Made by a program: the position numbers and the translations under genes. Below the pieces are notes generated by a model. That model worked only from the letters and a program-made list of their open reading frames with translations. It did no database searches and was not told the origin of the DNA. This document shows positions 26,251 through 35,290 of a DNA stretch of 64,000 bases, piece after piece (within the stretch, counting starts at the first letter, position 1; each line of letters opens with the position of its first letter). This stretch comes from an uncultured Lachnospiraceae bacterium. Its GTDB lineage: Bacteria; Bacillota; Clostridia; Lachnospirales; Lachnospiraceae. The DNA lies in contig CAMVCQ010000002.1 in NCBI GenBank assembly GCA_947166015.1, positions 1-64,000 of the forward strand, in the 5' to 3' direction.

Positions 26251-27006
26251 ATGAGATTCAGACCCTGTATAGATATACATGGAGGAAAAGTCAAACAGAT
26301 AGTCGGCGGCAGCTTAAACGATGATGGTGTAAAGGAAAACTTTGTTTCCGATATGAGTGCAGTCGACTTTGCGACGATGTACGCGCGGGATGGATTGACC
26401 GGCGGACATATCATACTACTTGACAAAGCCGGTACGCCTGAGTATGAAGCTGATTTTGAGCTCGCAAGACAGGCGCTAAACAGATTTCCCGGAATGTGGC
26501 AGATAGGCGGCGGTATCAATCCTGAAAACGCAGAAGAGTTCCTTGATGCTGGGGCGTCGCATGTGATAGTTACATCGTATGTGTTTGACGACGGACAGAT
26601 CCACTTCGACAGGATAGAAGAGCTAAAATATGTAACAGGGAAAAACAGACTTGTGCTCGACCTTTCCGTCAGAAAAAAAGACGGCGAGTACTATGTTGTT
26701 ACAAATAGGTGGCAAAACTTTACAAAGCATGTGCTCACCGCTGAATTTGTAAATGACTTGTCGTATTATTGCGACGAGTTTTTGATACACGCAGTAGATG
26801 TAGAGGGTAAGCAGGCCGGACCGGATGAGGAGCTACTGGCGGTGCTCTCTGACGCAAGGGCTATCATCACCTATGCAGGTGGTATCGGCTCATACGAGGA
26901 CATCGATGTTATCAAGACCGTCGCAGGCGGTCGCATCGACTTCACAATTGGCAGCGCACTTGACATTTTTGGTGGCCCGCTCAAATATAAGCAGATTGTA
27001 ATGTGA
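26251..27006 (+). CDS. hisA: Phosphoribosylformimino-AICAR isomerase, eukaryotic-type HisA
   Basis: Histidine pathway isomerase (ProFAR to PRFAR), TIM barrel, 251 aa. The sequence follows the eukaryotic/HIS6-like branch (RFRPCIDIHGGKVKQIVGG, GGHIILLD, WQIGGGINPENAEEFLDAGA, VIVTSYVF, LVLDLSVRKKDGEYYVVTNR, LIHAVDVEGKQAGPD, ITYAGGIGSYEDI). The catalytic Asp pair (CIDIH and HAVDVEG) is present. No other his gene is in the window, so it is an isolated pathway gene. GGGGATAGAGG precedes the ATG. Confidence 0.9.
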   Translation: MRFRPCIDIHGGKVKQIVGGSLNDDGVKENFVSDMSAVDFATMYARDGLTGGHIILLDKAGTPEYEADFELARQALNRFPGMWQIGGGINPENAEEFLDAGASHVIVTSYVFDDGQIHFDRIEELKYVTGKNRLVLDLSVRKKDGEYYVVTNRWQNFTKHVLTAEFVNDLSYYCDEFLIHAVDVEGKQAGPDEELLAVLSDARAIITYAGGIGSYEDIDVIKTVAGGRIDFTIGSALDIFGGPLKYKQIVM

Positions 27007-27020
27007 AAGGAGAAACATAA

Positions 27021-28508
27021 ATGGAAATCAGATACCACAGCACCAGATCAAATACCGAGACCATAACCGCGTCTCAAGCGATCCTAAAAGGCCTCGCAGA
27101 TGACGGAGGACTGTTTGTCCCCACCGAGATACCGAGATTTGATTTCGACATAGCGGATCTCCCGTCAATGACATACCAGGAGACCGCTTACGAAGTAATG
27201 AAGCTGTTTTTGACCGACTTTACCGAGGACGAACTCAAATACTGCATCAACAGCGCATACGACAAAAAATTTGACACCGAGTTGATCGCGCCGCTCGTAG
27301 AAAAAGACGGAGCGCATTATCTGGAGCTTTTCCATGGCAAAACAATAGCATTTAAGGATATGGCATTGTCTATACTTCCTTATCTGATGACAACGTCAGC
27401 AAAGAAAAACGGTGTAAAAAACGAGATAGTCATCCTGACCGCGACATCAGGAGACACCGGAAAAGCTGCACTTGCCGGCTTCGCAGATGTCGAAGGAACA
27501 AGCATAATAGTGTTCTATCCAAAGGACGGTGTCAGCCCGATACAGAAAAAACAGATGGTAACAGAGCCCGGAAAAAATACATTTGTAGTCGGCATAAACG
27601 GTAACTTTGATGATGCTCAAACCGGCGTAAAAAACATTTTTGCTGACAAAGAGCTTGCAAAAAAACTCGATGAAAACGGATATCAGTTCTCATCTGCAAA
27701 TTCCATAAATATAGGAAGACTTGTGCCACAGGCGGTTTACTATGTATATGCTTACGGACAGCTTGTGAAAAATGGAACGATAAAATCAGGAGACAAGATA
27801 AATGTAGTTGTGCCTACAGGAAACTTCGGAAACATTTTGGCGGCATACTATGCAAAAAACATGGGACTTCCTATAGAGAAGCTTGTGTGCGCATCAAATG
27901 AAAACAAAGTCCTTTTTGATTTCTTTGACAACGGTACATACGACCGCAAAAGAGAGTTTATACTTACTTCATCGCCGTCGATGGACATCCTTATATCAAG
28001 TAATCTTGAGAGGCTTATATATAGGATAACAGGCGATGATACCGCAAAGACAGCTGAGTTTATGAAAAACCTCTCAGAAAAAGGAGAGTATACAATCACA
28101 GCTGATATGAAAGAAAAGCTGGTTGATTTTGCAGGCGGATACGCTACAGAGGAGCAGACTGCCGGAGAAATAGCAAAGGTGTACGCTGATACCGGATATG
28201 TGCTCGATCCTCATACCGCTGTTGCTTCATATGTTAGAAGGAGTGTTCTCTCTGACGATCCACTTCCTGCTGTGGTTGCTTCCACAGCCAGCCCCTATAA
28301 GTTTACAAGAAGTGTTATGCAGGCTATAGACGGTGCAAAATATGAGAGTATGGAAGACTTTGAGCTTGTGGACGAGCTGTGCAAGCTTTCAAAGGTAGAA
28401 ATCCCGTATGCGGTAGAAAGCATCAGGACAGCACCAATCCTGCACAAGACGATCTGTGAAAAAGATGAAATGAGAGATGTCGTTATAAACAGATTGATCA
28501 AGAGCTGA
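27021..28508 (+). CDS. thrC: Threonine synthase
   Basis: PLP enzyme that converts O-phosphohomoserine to threonine. 495 aa, of the long subfamily with an N-terminal YHSTRSNTETITASQAILKG stretch typical of the yeast/E. coli-like type. The PLP Lys lies in FHGKTIAFKDMALSILP; also visible are TATSGDTGKAALAGF, VFYPKDGVSPIQKKQM, NSINIGRLVPQAVYY and the phosphate-binding PTGNFGNILAAYYAK. AAAGGAG precedes the ATG, 14 nt after hisA, and a terminator follows 125 nt downstream. Confidence 0.96.
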   Translation: MEIRYHSTRSNTETITASQAILKGLADDGGLFVPTEIPRFDFDIADLPSMTYQETAYEVMKLFLTDFTEDELKYCINSAYDKKFDTELIAPLVEKDGAHYLELFHGKTIAFKDMALSILPYLMTTSAKKNGVKNEIVILTATSGDTGKAALAGFADVEGTSIIVFYPKDGVSPIQKKQMVTEPGKNTFVVGINGNFDDAQTGVKNIFADKELAKKLDENGYQFSSANSINIGRLVPQAVYYVYAYGQLVKNGTIKSGDKINVVVPTGNFGNILAAYYAKNMGLPIEKLVCASNENKVLFDFFDNGTYDRKREFILTSSPSMDILISSNLERLIYRITGDDTAKTAEFMKNLSEKGEYTITADMKEKLVDFAGGYATEEQTAGEIAKVYADTGYVLDPHTAVASYVRRSVLSDDPLPAVVASTASPYKFTRSVMQAIDGAKYESMEDFELVDELCKLSKVEIPYAVESIRTAPILHKTICEKDEMRDVVINRLIKS

Positions 28509-28633
28509 TATATAGAAGAAAAATGTGAAAATCGGCATATTTTTCCGAAACTTTACGAAAATAATGTAATATTTACATTAAGAATATTAATAATTTGCAA
28601 ATTTTTTAACACCCCGTAAATAGCGTAAAATAG

Positions 28634-28667
28634 GTCACTCGACAGAAATGCCGGGTGACTTTTTTTG
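28634..28667 (+). terminator. Intrinsic terminator after thrC
   Basis: GTCACTCG (28634-28641) pairs with CGGGTGAC (28652-28659) with one G-T pair, followed by eight T. It closes the hisA-thrC unit; the 277-bp gap otherwise holds the next promoter region. Confidence 0.8.
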
Positions 28668-28686
28668 TATTTTTTTAAAAAAGTAC

Positions 28687-28742
28687 TTGATTTTTTCTTG
28701 AAATATGTTACAATATGTTACACAAATGTTACAGATGTTAAG
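28687..28742 (+). promoter_or_regulatory. Promoter with phased ATGTTACA repeats
   Basis: TTGATT (28687-28692), 16-bp spacer, TACAAT (28709-28714). ATGTTACA occurs at 28705, 28715 and 28726 and as ATGTTAAG at 28735, about one helical turn apart, overlapping the -10 and the start region. A GACGAA/TTCGTC hairpin (about 28748-28765) follows in the leader. Confidence 0.6.
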
Positions 28743-28785
28743 AAAGCGACGAAAAAACGTTCGTCGTGAAAAACGAAAGGGAAGT

Positions 28786-29490
28786 ATGATGAGTTTCAAA
28801 AGAATTTCAGCAATAGCTTTGGCGCTTACGGTATTAGCTGCTTCATTAAATGTTAACGTTGCAGCAGCCAAGGATACAAAAAGCACAGATGCTGTTGTGG
28901 CATCATTTACTATGAGTGGTGTGGTTTCACCGGTAACTAATGACAAATCAGCTGTTTTGGTCAAAGAAGATTCGGGTGTTGAGAGCATATCGGCTACAGA
29001 TCAGATCAAGCTTGACCAGAAGGATTCAGACGAGAAGGCAAAAAAAGAGGCTGAGGAAGCAAAAGAGAAACAGCTCAAGGCTGAGAAGAAAGCAAAAAAA
29101 GAGTACGAAAAAAACTTAAAGCTTTTGGCTACAATCATTTATTGTGAAGCAGGAAATCAGTGCTATGCAGGAAGACTTGCAGTAGGCGCGGTTGTGATGA
29201 ACAGAGTTAAATCACCGGGATTTCCAAACACTGTAAAAGCTGTTATCTGGCAGCCTTACCAGTTCGGACCGGTTCGCCAGGGAAAAATGAAAAGAGAGAT
29301 GAAAAACTACGACAAGGGACTTTACAAGTATCCTGAAAGAAGCGGATCTCTCAAAGCAGCAAAGGATATTCTTGACGGAAAATATCTCGTTGAGTACAAA
29401 GGAAAAACCGTTGATCTCAAAAAATACACAAACTTCAATGGACATCTGAGCAATGCCAAGATCAGGATCAGCGGACATGATTTCGCCTGA
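28786..29490 (+). CDS. Secreted SleB-type cell wall hydrolase
   Basis: 234 aa. A clear signal peptide (MMSFKRISAIALALTVLAAS, cleavage near VAAA) is followed by a Ser/Thr-rich segment, a Lys/Glu/Ala coiled coil (about 85-115) and the Hydrolase_2/SleB catalytic domain: LATIIYCEAGNQCYAGRLAV with the catalytic Glu, GAVVMNRVKSPGFPNTV, VIWQPYQFGPV. SleB-family enzymes are lytic transglycosylases on peptidoglycan; outside sporulation this layout is common for envelope turnover proteins. AAAGGGAAG precedes tandem ATGs at 28786 and 28789. Confidence 0.9.
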   Translation: MMSFKRISAIALALTVLAASLNVNVAAAKDTKSTDAVVASFTMSGVVSPVTNDKSAVLVKEDSGVESISATDQIKLDQKDSDEKAKKEAEEAKEKQLKAEKKAKKEYEKNLKLLATIIYCEAGNQCYAGRLAVGAVVMNRVKSPGFPNTVKAVIWQPYQFGPVRQGKMKREMKNYDKGLYKYPERSGSLKAAKDILDGKYLVEYKGKTVDLKKYTNFNGHLSNAKIRISGHDFA

Positions 29491-29514
29491 AAGATAAAAA
29501 ATTAACACAATACA

Positions 29515-29548
29515 AAGCTCTGCTTATCTGTTAAGCGGAGCTTTTTTT
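29515..29548 (+). terminator. Intrinsic terminator
   Basis: AAGCTCTGCTTA (29515-29526) pairs with TAAGCGGAGCTT (29532-29543) with one G-T pair and runs into a seven-T tract. It ends the SleB-type gene. Confidence 0.92.
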
Positions 29549-29621
29549 GTCAGAACTACTTGAAAAATAGCACCTTATATGTTATCATTCTAAATGCTGT
29601 TGCTTTCGTTTTGGTTTCGAA

Positions 29622-29737
29622 GAAAGCTTGAATGTTTCCGAATCGAAAAAAAGGCAATATCAAACTGCTATCGAACCGTGAAAGCTTAGATGTTTCCGAA
29701 TGGAAAAACAGCAATATCAAACTGCTATCATATAATT
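29622..29737 (+). repeat. Two tandem 58-bp repeats upstream of glnS
   Basis: Units start at 29622 and 29680. Shared blocks are GAAAGCTT, ATGTTTCCGAAT and GCAATATCAAACTGCTATC. The second unit ends in TATAAT at 29731-29736, where the first reads GAACCG, so the last unit may supply the glnS -10. The array ends 17 nt before the glnS start. Confidence 0.85.
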
Positions 29738-29754
29738 TTTGAAAGGGAAGAATT

Positions 29755-31425
29755 ATGTCAGAAGAAAAAGAAGAGGTTGTATCCCGCAATTTTATAGAAA
29801 ACGAGATCGACAAGGATCTAAAAGAAGGAGTGTATGACCACGTTGTCACCAGGTTCCCTCCTGAGCCAAACGGATACCTTCATATAGGTCATGCGAAGTC
29901 TATCGTACTCAATGAGGGACTTGCAAAGGAGTACGGGGGCGTTTTTAATCTGAGATTTGATGATACAAATCCGAGCAAGGAGGATACATCGTTTGTCGAG
30001 TCCATCAAGGCGGACGTTGAGTGGCTTTGCGATGACAAGCCGCCTGTTTACTTTGCGTCGGATTACTTTGATGATATGTATGAATGCGCGCTCAAGCTTA
30101 TCAAAAAAGGCAAGGCTTTTGTCTGCGACCTCACGGCTGATGAGATCAGGGAGTACAGAGGAACGCTCAAAGAGCCCGGAAAAGAGAGCCCTTACAGAAA
30201 CAGAAGTGTAGAGGAAAACCTCGAGCTTTTTGAAAAAATGAAAAACGGCGAGTTCGCAGACGGTGAAAAAGTCCTTCGTGCAAAGATCGATATGTCCTCG
30301 CCAAACATCAACATGAGAGATCCTATCATCTACAGGGTTGCTCACATGCATCATCACAACACGCAGGATAAATGGTGCATATATCCTATGTATGATTTTG
30401 CGCACCCGATCGAGGACGCTATCGAGGGAGTGACTCATTCGATCTGTACCCTTGAGTTTGAGGATCACAGACCGTTGTACGACTGGGTTGTAAAAGAATG
30501 CGAATTTGAGAATCCGCCCAGGCAGATCGAGTTTGCAAAAATGTACTTAACGAATGTCATTACCGGAAAAAGATATATCAAAAAACTTGTTGAGGACGGC
30601 ATAGTTGACGGTTGGGATGATCCGAGACTTGTGACTATCACGGCACTCAGAAGAAGGGGATATACAGCTTCTTCCATCAGGAAGTTTATGGAACTTTCCG
30701 GAGTGTCAAAAGCAAACAGCTCGTCTGATTTTGCTATGCTTGAGTACTGCATCAGAGAAGACTTAAAAATGTCCAGAAACCGTATGATGGCTATACTCGA
30801 TCCGATCAAGGTTGTGATCGACAACTATCCCGAGGGAGAGATAGAGTATCTCGATGTGCCGAACAATCAGGAGAACCCTGAGCTTGGTACCAGAAAGGTT
30901 CCTTTTGGAAGGGAATTGTATATCGAGAGAGGAGACTTCATGATAGAGCCTCCGAAAAAGTACTTCAGACTGTTTCCTGACAATGAGGTCAGACTTATGA
31001 GTGCTTATTTTGTTAAATGTGTCGGATATGAGACGGATGACAACGGCGAGGTCACAGTTGTCCATGTCACTTATGATCCGGAGACAAAAAGCGGCTCGGG
31101 ATTTGAGGGACGCAAGGTCAAAGGTACGATCCACTGGGTTGAGGCCACACAGGCAAAAACTGCAGAGGTTCGCCTCTATGAAAACATAGTTGACGAGGAG
31201 AAGGGTGTTTACAATGAGGACGGCTCTGTAAATGTAAATCCCGACTCACTCAAGGTGCTTGATAAATGTTTCATAGAACCTGAACTTGCAAAAGCCGCAC
31301 CGGGGGATAAATTCCAGTTTATGAGAACGGGATTTTTCTGTGTGGATACAAAAGATACAACTGATGATCATATAGTATTTAACAGGATCGTATCGCTTAA
31401 AAGTTCATATAAACCCGGAAAATAA
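29755..31425 (+). CDS. glnS: Glutaminyl-tRNA synthetase
   Basis: Class I synthetase that charges tRNA-Gln directly, 556 aa. Motifs: [18 protein letters not shown] (HIGH), [56 protein letters not shown] and the C-terminal anticodon-binding beta barrels. At the KMSKS position the sequence is [12 protein letters not shown], not the MSKRKL of E. coli, with the Lys-Arg kept. Its presence argues for direct Gln charging besides or instead of the amidotransferase route. The start ATG has GAAAGGGAAG upstream. Confidence 0.96.
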   Translation: MSEEKEEVVSRNFIENEIDKDLKEGVYDHVVTRFPPEPNGYLHIGHAKSIVLNEGLAKEYGGVFNLRFDDTNPSKEDTSFVESIKADVEWLCDDKPPVYFASDYFDDMYECALKLIKKGKAFVCDLTADEIREYRGTLKEPGKESPYRNRSVEENLELFEKMKNGEFADGEKVLRAKIDMSSPNINMRDPIIYRVAHMHHHNTQDKWCIYPMYDFAHPIEDAIEGVTHSICTLEFEDHRPLYDWVVKECEFENPPRQIEFAKMYLTNVITGKRYIKKLVEDGIVDGWDDPRLVTITALRRRGYTASSIRKFMELSGVSKANSSSDFAMLEYCIREDLKMSRNRMMAILDPIKVVIDNYPEGEIEYLDVPNNQENPELGTRKVPFGRELYIERGDFMIEPPKKYFRLFPDNEVRLMSAYFVKCVGYETDDNGEVTVVHVTYDPETKSGSGFEGRKVKGTIHWVEATQAKTAEVRLYENIVDEEKGVYNEDGSVNVNPDSLKVLDKCFIEPELAKAAPGDKFQFMRTGFFCVDTKDTTDDHIVFNRIVSLKSSYKPGK

Positions 31426-31464
31426 ATTCTGTCAGGACATTTTTTTGTATTTTTGACAAAACAC

Positions 31465-31493
31465 TTGCAAATATACATAAAAGCGTGTAAAAT
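31465..31493 (+). promoter_or_regulatory. Promoter of the DUF2225 gene
   Basis: TTGCAA (31465-31470), 17-bp spacer, TAAAAT (31488-31493); a second TTGACA lies at 31453-31458. An 8-bp hairpin CTGAGTGT/ACACTCAG (31557-31585) sits in the leader before the Shine-Dalgarno. Confidence 0.65.
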
Positions 31494-31618
31494 ATCATAG
31501 TCAGATATTATTTGATGAATTTAGTGCTGATTTGGATATAAAAAATGTTTCGGTAGCTGAGTGTGATGATCACATTGACACTCAGTCGCGTATGCTCAGG
31601 AATGGAGGAAAACAGATA

Positions 31619-32452
31619 ATGGCAAATCTTTTTGCGGGCCTTGAGAATCTCGGCCTTGGTGGATTGAACAGCGAGGATGTTTTCAAAGAAGACAAAAAAC
31701 AGGAAGCTGCAGAAGAGGAGAAAACACCTGAAGCAAAGGAAGAGGATTTTGTTTTTGATAAAACATACACTTGTCCGGTTTGTGACCACGAGTTCAAAAG
31801 TAAGGTGATTCGTACGGGAAAGGTTCGTCTGATCGGCGCGGACTCAGACTTGAGGCCTATATATCAGGATGTGGATTCGCTCAAGTACGACGCTGTTATG
31901 TGTCCGAGATGCGGATACGCGGCGCTTAGCAGATACTTTGATTTCGTGATGAATTCTCAGAGCAAGGCTATCAAAGAAAACATATCTGCGAACTTTAAGT
32001 TCAAAGAGACAGATGATCCTATTTTTTCGTATGATGATGCCATCACAAGACACAAGATGGCTCTGGCCTGCACGGTAGTCAAAAAAGGAAAGAGCAGTGA
32101 GAAGGCTTATACCTGCCTTAAGCTTGGATGGCTTTTCAGAGGAAAAAGAGAGCAGCTTATGAAAGAAAACGATGCTGCAAAAGAAGAGATCGCGCAGCTT
32201 TTTGAGGCAGAGAAAGAGTGCCTTACAAATGCTTTTGAGGGATTCAAGGATGCTTTCGGAAAAGAGGATTTCCCTATGTGCGGTATGGATCAGCATACTG
32301 TGCTGTATCTGCTTGGAGAGCTTGCGTTTAGAATCGGAAACATAGATGAAGCTAAAAAATATGTATCCAATGTTTTGGTTGCGAGAGATGCCAACAACAG
32401 GATTAAAAACAAGGCCCTCGAGCTCAAGGAGAGGATTCAGGGCAACGCGTAA
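31619..32452 (+). CDS. DUF2225 family protein
   Basis: 277 aa. After an acidic N-terminal segment come two Cys pairs, CPVCDHEFKSKV and CPRCGYAALSRYF, which look like a zinc ribbon, then a helical TPR-like region (AITRHKMALACTVVKKGKSS, AYTCLKLGWLFRGKREQLM, YLLGELAFRIGNIDEAKKYV). This is the DUF2225 layout; function is not established. The frame is open from 31532, but GGAGGA at 31604-31609 supports ATG 31619. The next gene starts 15 nt after its stop. Confidence 0.86.
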   Translation: MANLFAGLENLGLGGLNSEDVFKEDKKQEAAEEEKTPEAKEEDFVFDKTYTCPVCDHEFKSKVIRTGKVRLIGADSDLRPIYQDVDSLKYDAVMCPRCGYAALSRYFDFVMNSQSKAIKENISANFKFKETDDPIFSYDDAITRHKMALACTVVKKGKSSEKAYTCLKLGWLFRGKREQLMKENDAAKEEIAQLFEAEKECLTNAFEGFKDAFGKEDFPMCGMDQHTVLYLLGELAFRIGNIDEAKKYVSNVLVARDANNRIKNKALELKERIQGNA

Positions 32453-32467
32453 GGAAGGTTGATTTTT

Positions 32468-34417
32468 TTGAACAGCTTCAAAAAGAAAAGACTGGCTATA
32501 TTTCTTTGTATTATAATGGCGTCGGTTACTATCTTTGATGGTTTGTATGATAGTACCGGGGCCTTAGCTGTCGTTATGGGTGATGACAGTGTCAGAACAG
32601 AGAGCGGCGGAATGATCGATATCGATGTGCCGGACAGAGCATTGAGAGAGATATCCGTATCCGGCGTGATCACTGATGCAAATGGCGGCGCGGTCTCAGG
32701 TCAGTCCGTGGTTTTGGAAAAACAGCTTTTGTATCATACATCAGCCGGTAACAGTGAAAAATGGTTCAAATACGATTCCGAAATGACTGACGGCGACGGA
32801 AAGTATGTGATACCGGCCGAAAAAAACACCGTGTACAGGATCAGTGTCGGAAAAGATATCCCCGTTCACTCTGATTCGACTTGGGCTAGGGATGATAGTG
32901 TAAATATAGACCTGAGCGTGACGCTTCACAGCCTGCAGGGCAAGGTGTTGACCGAGTCCGGCAAAAGCGCTGAGGGGATATATGTGACGTTAAAAAGGCT
33001 CGGAGGCAAAAATGCCTTCGCAGAAACTGACCTTGCAAACAGACAGCTGCCGGCTGCGGATACGCAGCAATCAGCAACGGAGGAGACTCAGCCACCTGCA
33101 TCTGACGGTACGCCTGACAGCATGGATGCAGATCAGCCGGCTCAGACGATTCAGCCGACTCAGGTAAACAGTACCGTACAGACTACTACATCAACTGATC
33201 CAAACACCGAAGAACCAACTGTAGCTGAGCCTGTCGAGGATCCTGTGGCAGAGTCTGCATACAGCGATCAGATGATCTGTGCGAAATCCGACAAAAGCGG
33301 ATTGTTTACATTCTCAGAGATTTGTGAGGGCGCATATCAGATAAAGGTCGGAAGAACAGGTGAGATCACTTCAAATGTGGTTGTGACAGGGGATTCTTTT
33401 GTGAACCTTCAGATACCGGATGAAAACGTAAAAATAGAAAAATACAGAAACCGGATACTCAGTTCAGAGGATAGAGCACAAGACTACGGAACAGAGCTCG
33501 ATTTGCCGGGATACCTTTTGCCGACGCCTTCTCCGAAGCCAAAACACGATACGGTGCTCAAGCCTGACTACAAAGGAAAGAGACTATTTGACGGCGAGAC
33601 TGTATATACGAATTACAATTATACTCTTGAGGATTATGCGAGCAGACAGTATCACAATGTTCCGAGGATACCGGAAAAAAGATACCTTGAGCTTCTGAAC
33701 CCAAATATGGATACAACAAAAGGCATGAAGTACCTGAGGGTAGATGAATACAGACCTGTAAATGAAAAAGAGTTTATCAAGCTGTTCCAGTCGATGATAG
33801 AGTCGTTCTGTAGGGCTGCAGGTAAACCGTATTCGGCAAGTGTGCTCTACGGACATGGTGCCGATATGCTGAATGCGGCCAAGAAAAACAAGATCGATCC
33901 TATATTCCTGACGGTGCAGACGTTCCTTGAGTCTGCCTATGGTACAAGTCATCTCGCAAGTGGCAATGTTATCACCAGAATAGCGCTTGAGGGATATCCG
34001 CGTACATACAATGGGAAATTCCTGACAAAGCCGCTCAAAACGTCTGTAAAGGTGTATAACCTCTATGGTATCAAAGCCTATGATGCAGACCCGTATGTGG
34101 GTGGTACATCATTTGCTTACTATAGCGGATGGACAACGCCTGAAAAAGCTATTTTCGGTGCTGCGGCATACCTGAAGGAAAGCTATATACATTCGATGTA
34201 TCATCAGAATACAGCATTTAAGATCAGGTTTAATCCGACAACGCTGTGGCATCAGTATGCGACAGGGCCTGATTATGCTGAGAATCTCGGAAAGTATATG
34301 ATTGGTATGGCGGGAGTTTACAGCTCGAGAGCTCATTTTACCTATGATCTGCCGCGCTATCTGCCGAGCGACACAAAAAAAGACGAGCCGACGCTGATCG
34401 ACCCGTTCAAACAGTAG
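32468..34417 (+). CDS. Secreted beta-N-acetylglucosaminidase with Cna-B-like repeats
   Basis: 649 aa. The N-terminus (MNSFKKKRLAIFLCIIMASV) is a signal peptide. Two carboxypeptidase-regulatory/Cna-B-like beta domains follow (ISVSGVITDANGGAVSGQSV; LHSLQGKVLTESGKSAEGIY), the second interrupted by a Thr/Gln/Pro-rich stretch (about 195-265) and resumed at SDKSGLFTFSEICEGAYQIK. The C-terminal ~200 residues are a GH73-type glucosaminidase with the catalytic Glu in QTFLESAYGTSHLASGN and YNLYGIKAYD. It should cut peptidoglycan at GlcNAc and act outside the cell. AAGGAAGG is 9 nt before TTG 32468; TTG 32459 is an alternative. Confidence 0.87.
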   Translation: MNSFKKKRLAIFLCIIMASVTIFDGLYDSTGALAVVMGDDSVRTESGGMIDIDVPDRALREISVSGVITDANGGAVSGQSVVLEKQLLYHTSAGNSEKWFKYDSEMTDGDGKYVIPAEKNTVYRISVGKDIPVHSDSTWARDDSVNIDLSVTLHSLQGKVLTESGKSAEGIYVTLKRLGGKNAFAETDLANRQLPAADTQQSATEETQPPASDGTPDSMDADQPAQTIQPTQVNSTVQTTTSTDPNTEEPTVAEPVEDPVAESAYSDQMICAKSDKSGLFTFSEICEGAYQIKVGRTGEITSNVVVTGDSFVNLQIPDENVKIEKYRNRILSSEDRAQDYGTELDLPGYLLPTPSPKPKHDTVLKPDYKGKRLFDGETVYTNYNYTLEDYASRQYHNVPRIPEKRYLELLNPNMDTTKGMKYLRVDEYRPVNEKEFIKLFQSMIESFCRAAGKPYSASVLYGHGADMLNAAKKNKIDPIFLTVQTFLESAYGTSHLASGNVITRIALEGYPRTYNGKFLTKPLKTSVKVYNLYGIKAYDADPYVGGTSFAYYSGWTTPEKAIFGAAAYLKESYIHSMYHQNTAFKIRFNPTTLWHQYATGPDYAENLGKYMIGMAGVYSSRAHFTYDLPRYLPSDTKKDEPTLIDPFKQ

Positions 34418-34424
34418 ACTATAT

Positions 34425-34485
34425 AAAAATAAGAGCGTAAATATCAGGTCGGTTTGCCGTAGAAGATATTTACGCTCTTATTTTT
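34425..34485. terminator. Bidirectional terminator between convergent genes
   Basis: A perfect 21-bp stem (34425-34445 with 34465-34485) has A-rich and T-rich ends, so it can terminate both the glucosaminidase transcript and the minus-strand response regulator operon. Confidence 0.93.
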
Positions 34486-35274
34486 TTAATCGTCTTTTTT
34501 GTGTTTTTTCTTGTATGCCGGACTCTCAAAATAGTTATCTATCGATCGTACCAAAAGCTTTGGTGACATGGATTTGAGCAGATAACTCTCAACATTTAGC
34601 TTGGCTGCTTTCATCACGTGTTCCTTGTCGCTTTTTGATGTAAGGAACATGATAGGGATATCCTTGATGGTGGGCTCACTTCTGAGCATTTCCAAAACCT
34701 GCATTCCGTCTACGATAGGCATTTCCACATCGAGCAGGATCAGATCCACAGTATCTTTTACGAGAAATGTGATAGCACTCATTCCGGAATTGCACATATA
34801 TACATCGTATTTTTGCAGAAGGTTTTTCTGAAGAGTGTGGAGAGAAGCGGGAGTGTCATCCACGATAAGGATTCTTTTTTTTGACTCGCCGCCTTCCTCG
34901 TCAGCGATCATTCTGTTCATATTGGACACAAGCTGCTGGACATTGATCGGTCTCGGATATGTTTTTGAAATAATGTCCTGTGGGACAAACTGATATATAT
35001 CCTGAAGCTCGCTGTCATGCCCTATGATGAAAAATTTCGGATTGTTCATAAGGATGTGTTCTTTTATGAAATTATATTGATCTCTGTATTCTTTTCCGAC
35101 ATTTGATTCGTCGAGATAGAGTATCCAAAACGAATGAACAACACCGGCGCGGACTATATCGGCTTCGGTCATCACACATCTGTTGGTGACAAAGCCTTCG
35201 TTTTCAAGTCCGTTTGCGATAGCGTTGTACATAAAGCTTTTGTTATTTCCAATCAGTAATACATCCTTGTCCAT
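34486..35274 (-). CDS. Response regulator with two receiver-like domains, no output domain
   Basis: 262 aa. The N-terminal ~125 residues have a receiver-like fold without a proper acidic pocket (KDVLLIGNNKSFMYNAI, WILYLDES), probably degenerate. Residues about 133-255 are a full receiver: ILIVDDTPASLH, the phospho-acceptor Asp182 in LILLDVEMPIVDGMQVLEML, MFLTSKSD and a Lys in SYLLKSMSP. No DNA-binding domain follows; the protein ends in a Lys-rich tail. It is the last gene of the minus-strand operon, 16 nt after the hybrid kinase, and is its likely phosphate acceptor or sink. Confidence 0.87.
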   Translation of the reverse strand: MDKDVLLIGNNKSFMYNAIANGLENEGFVTNRCVMTEADIVRAGVVHSFWILYLDESNVGKEYRDQYNFIKEHILMNNPKFFIIGHDSELQDIYQFVPQDIISKTYPRPINVQQLVSNMNRMIADEEGGESKKRILIVDDTPASLHTLQKNLLQKYDVYMCNSGMSAITFLVKDTVDLILLDVEMPIVDGMQVLEMLRSEPTIKDIPIMFLTSKSDKEHVMKAAKLNVESYLLKSMSPKLLVRSIDNYFESPAYKKKHKKDD

Positions 35275-35290
35275 ATAAACACCTCTTTAA

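Noticed and set aside
29622-29737. tRNA or small RNA gene before glnS
   Set aside because: No cloverleaf; the region is a tandem duplication.
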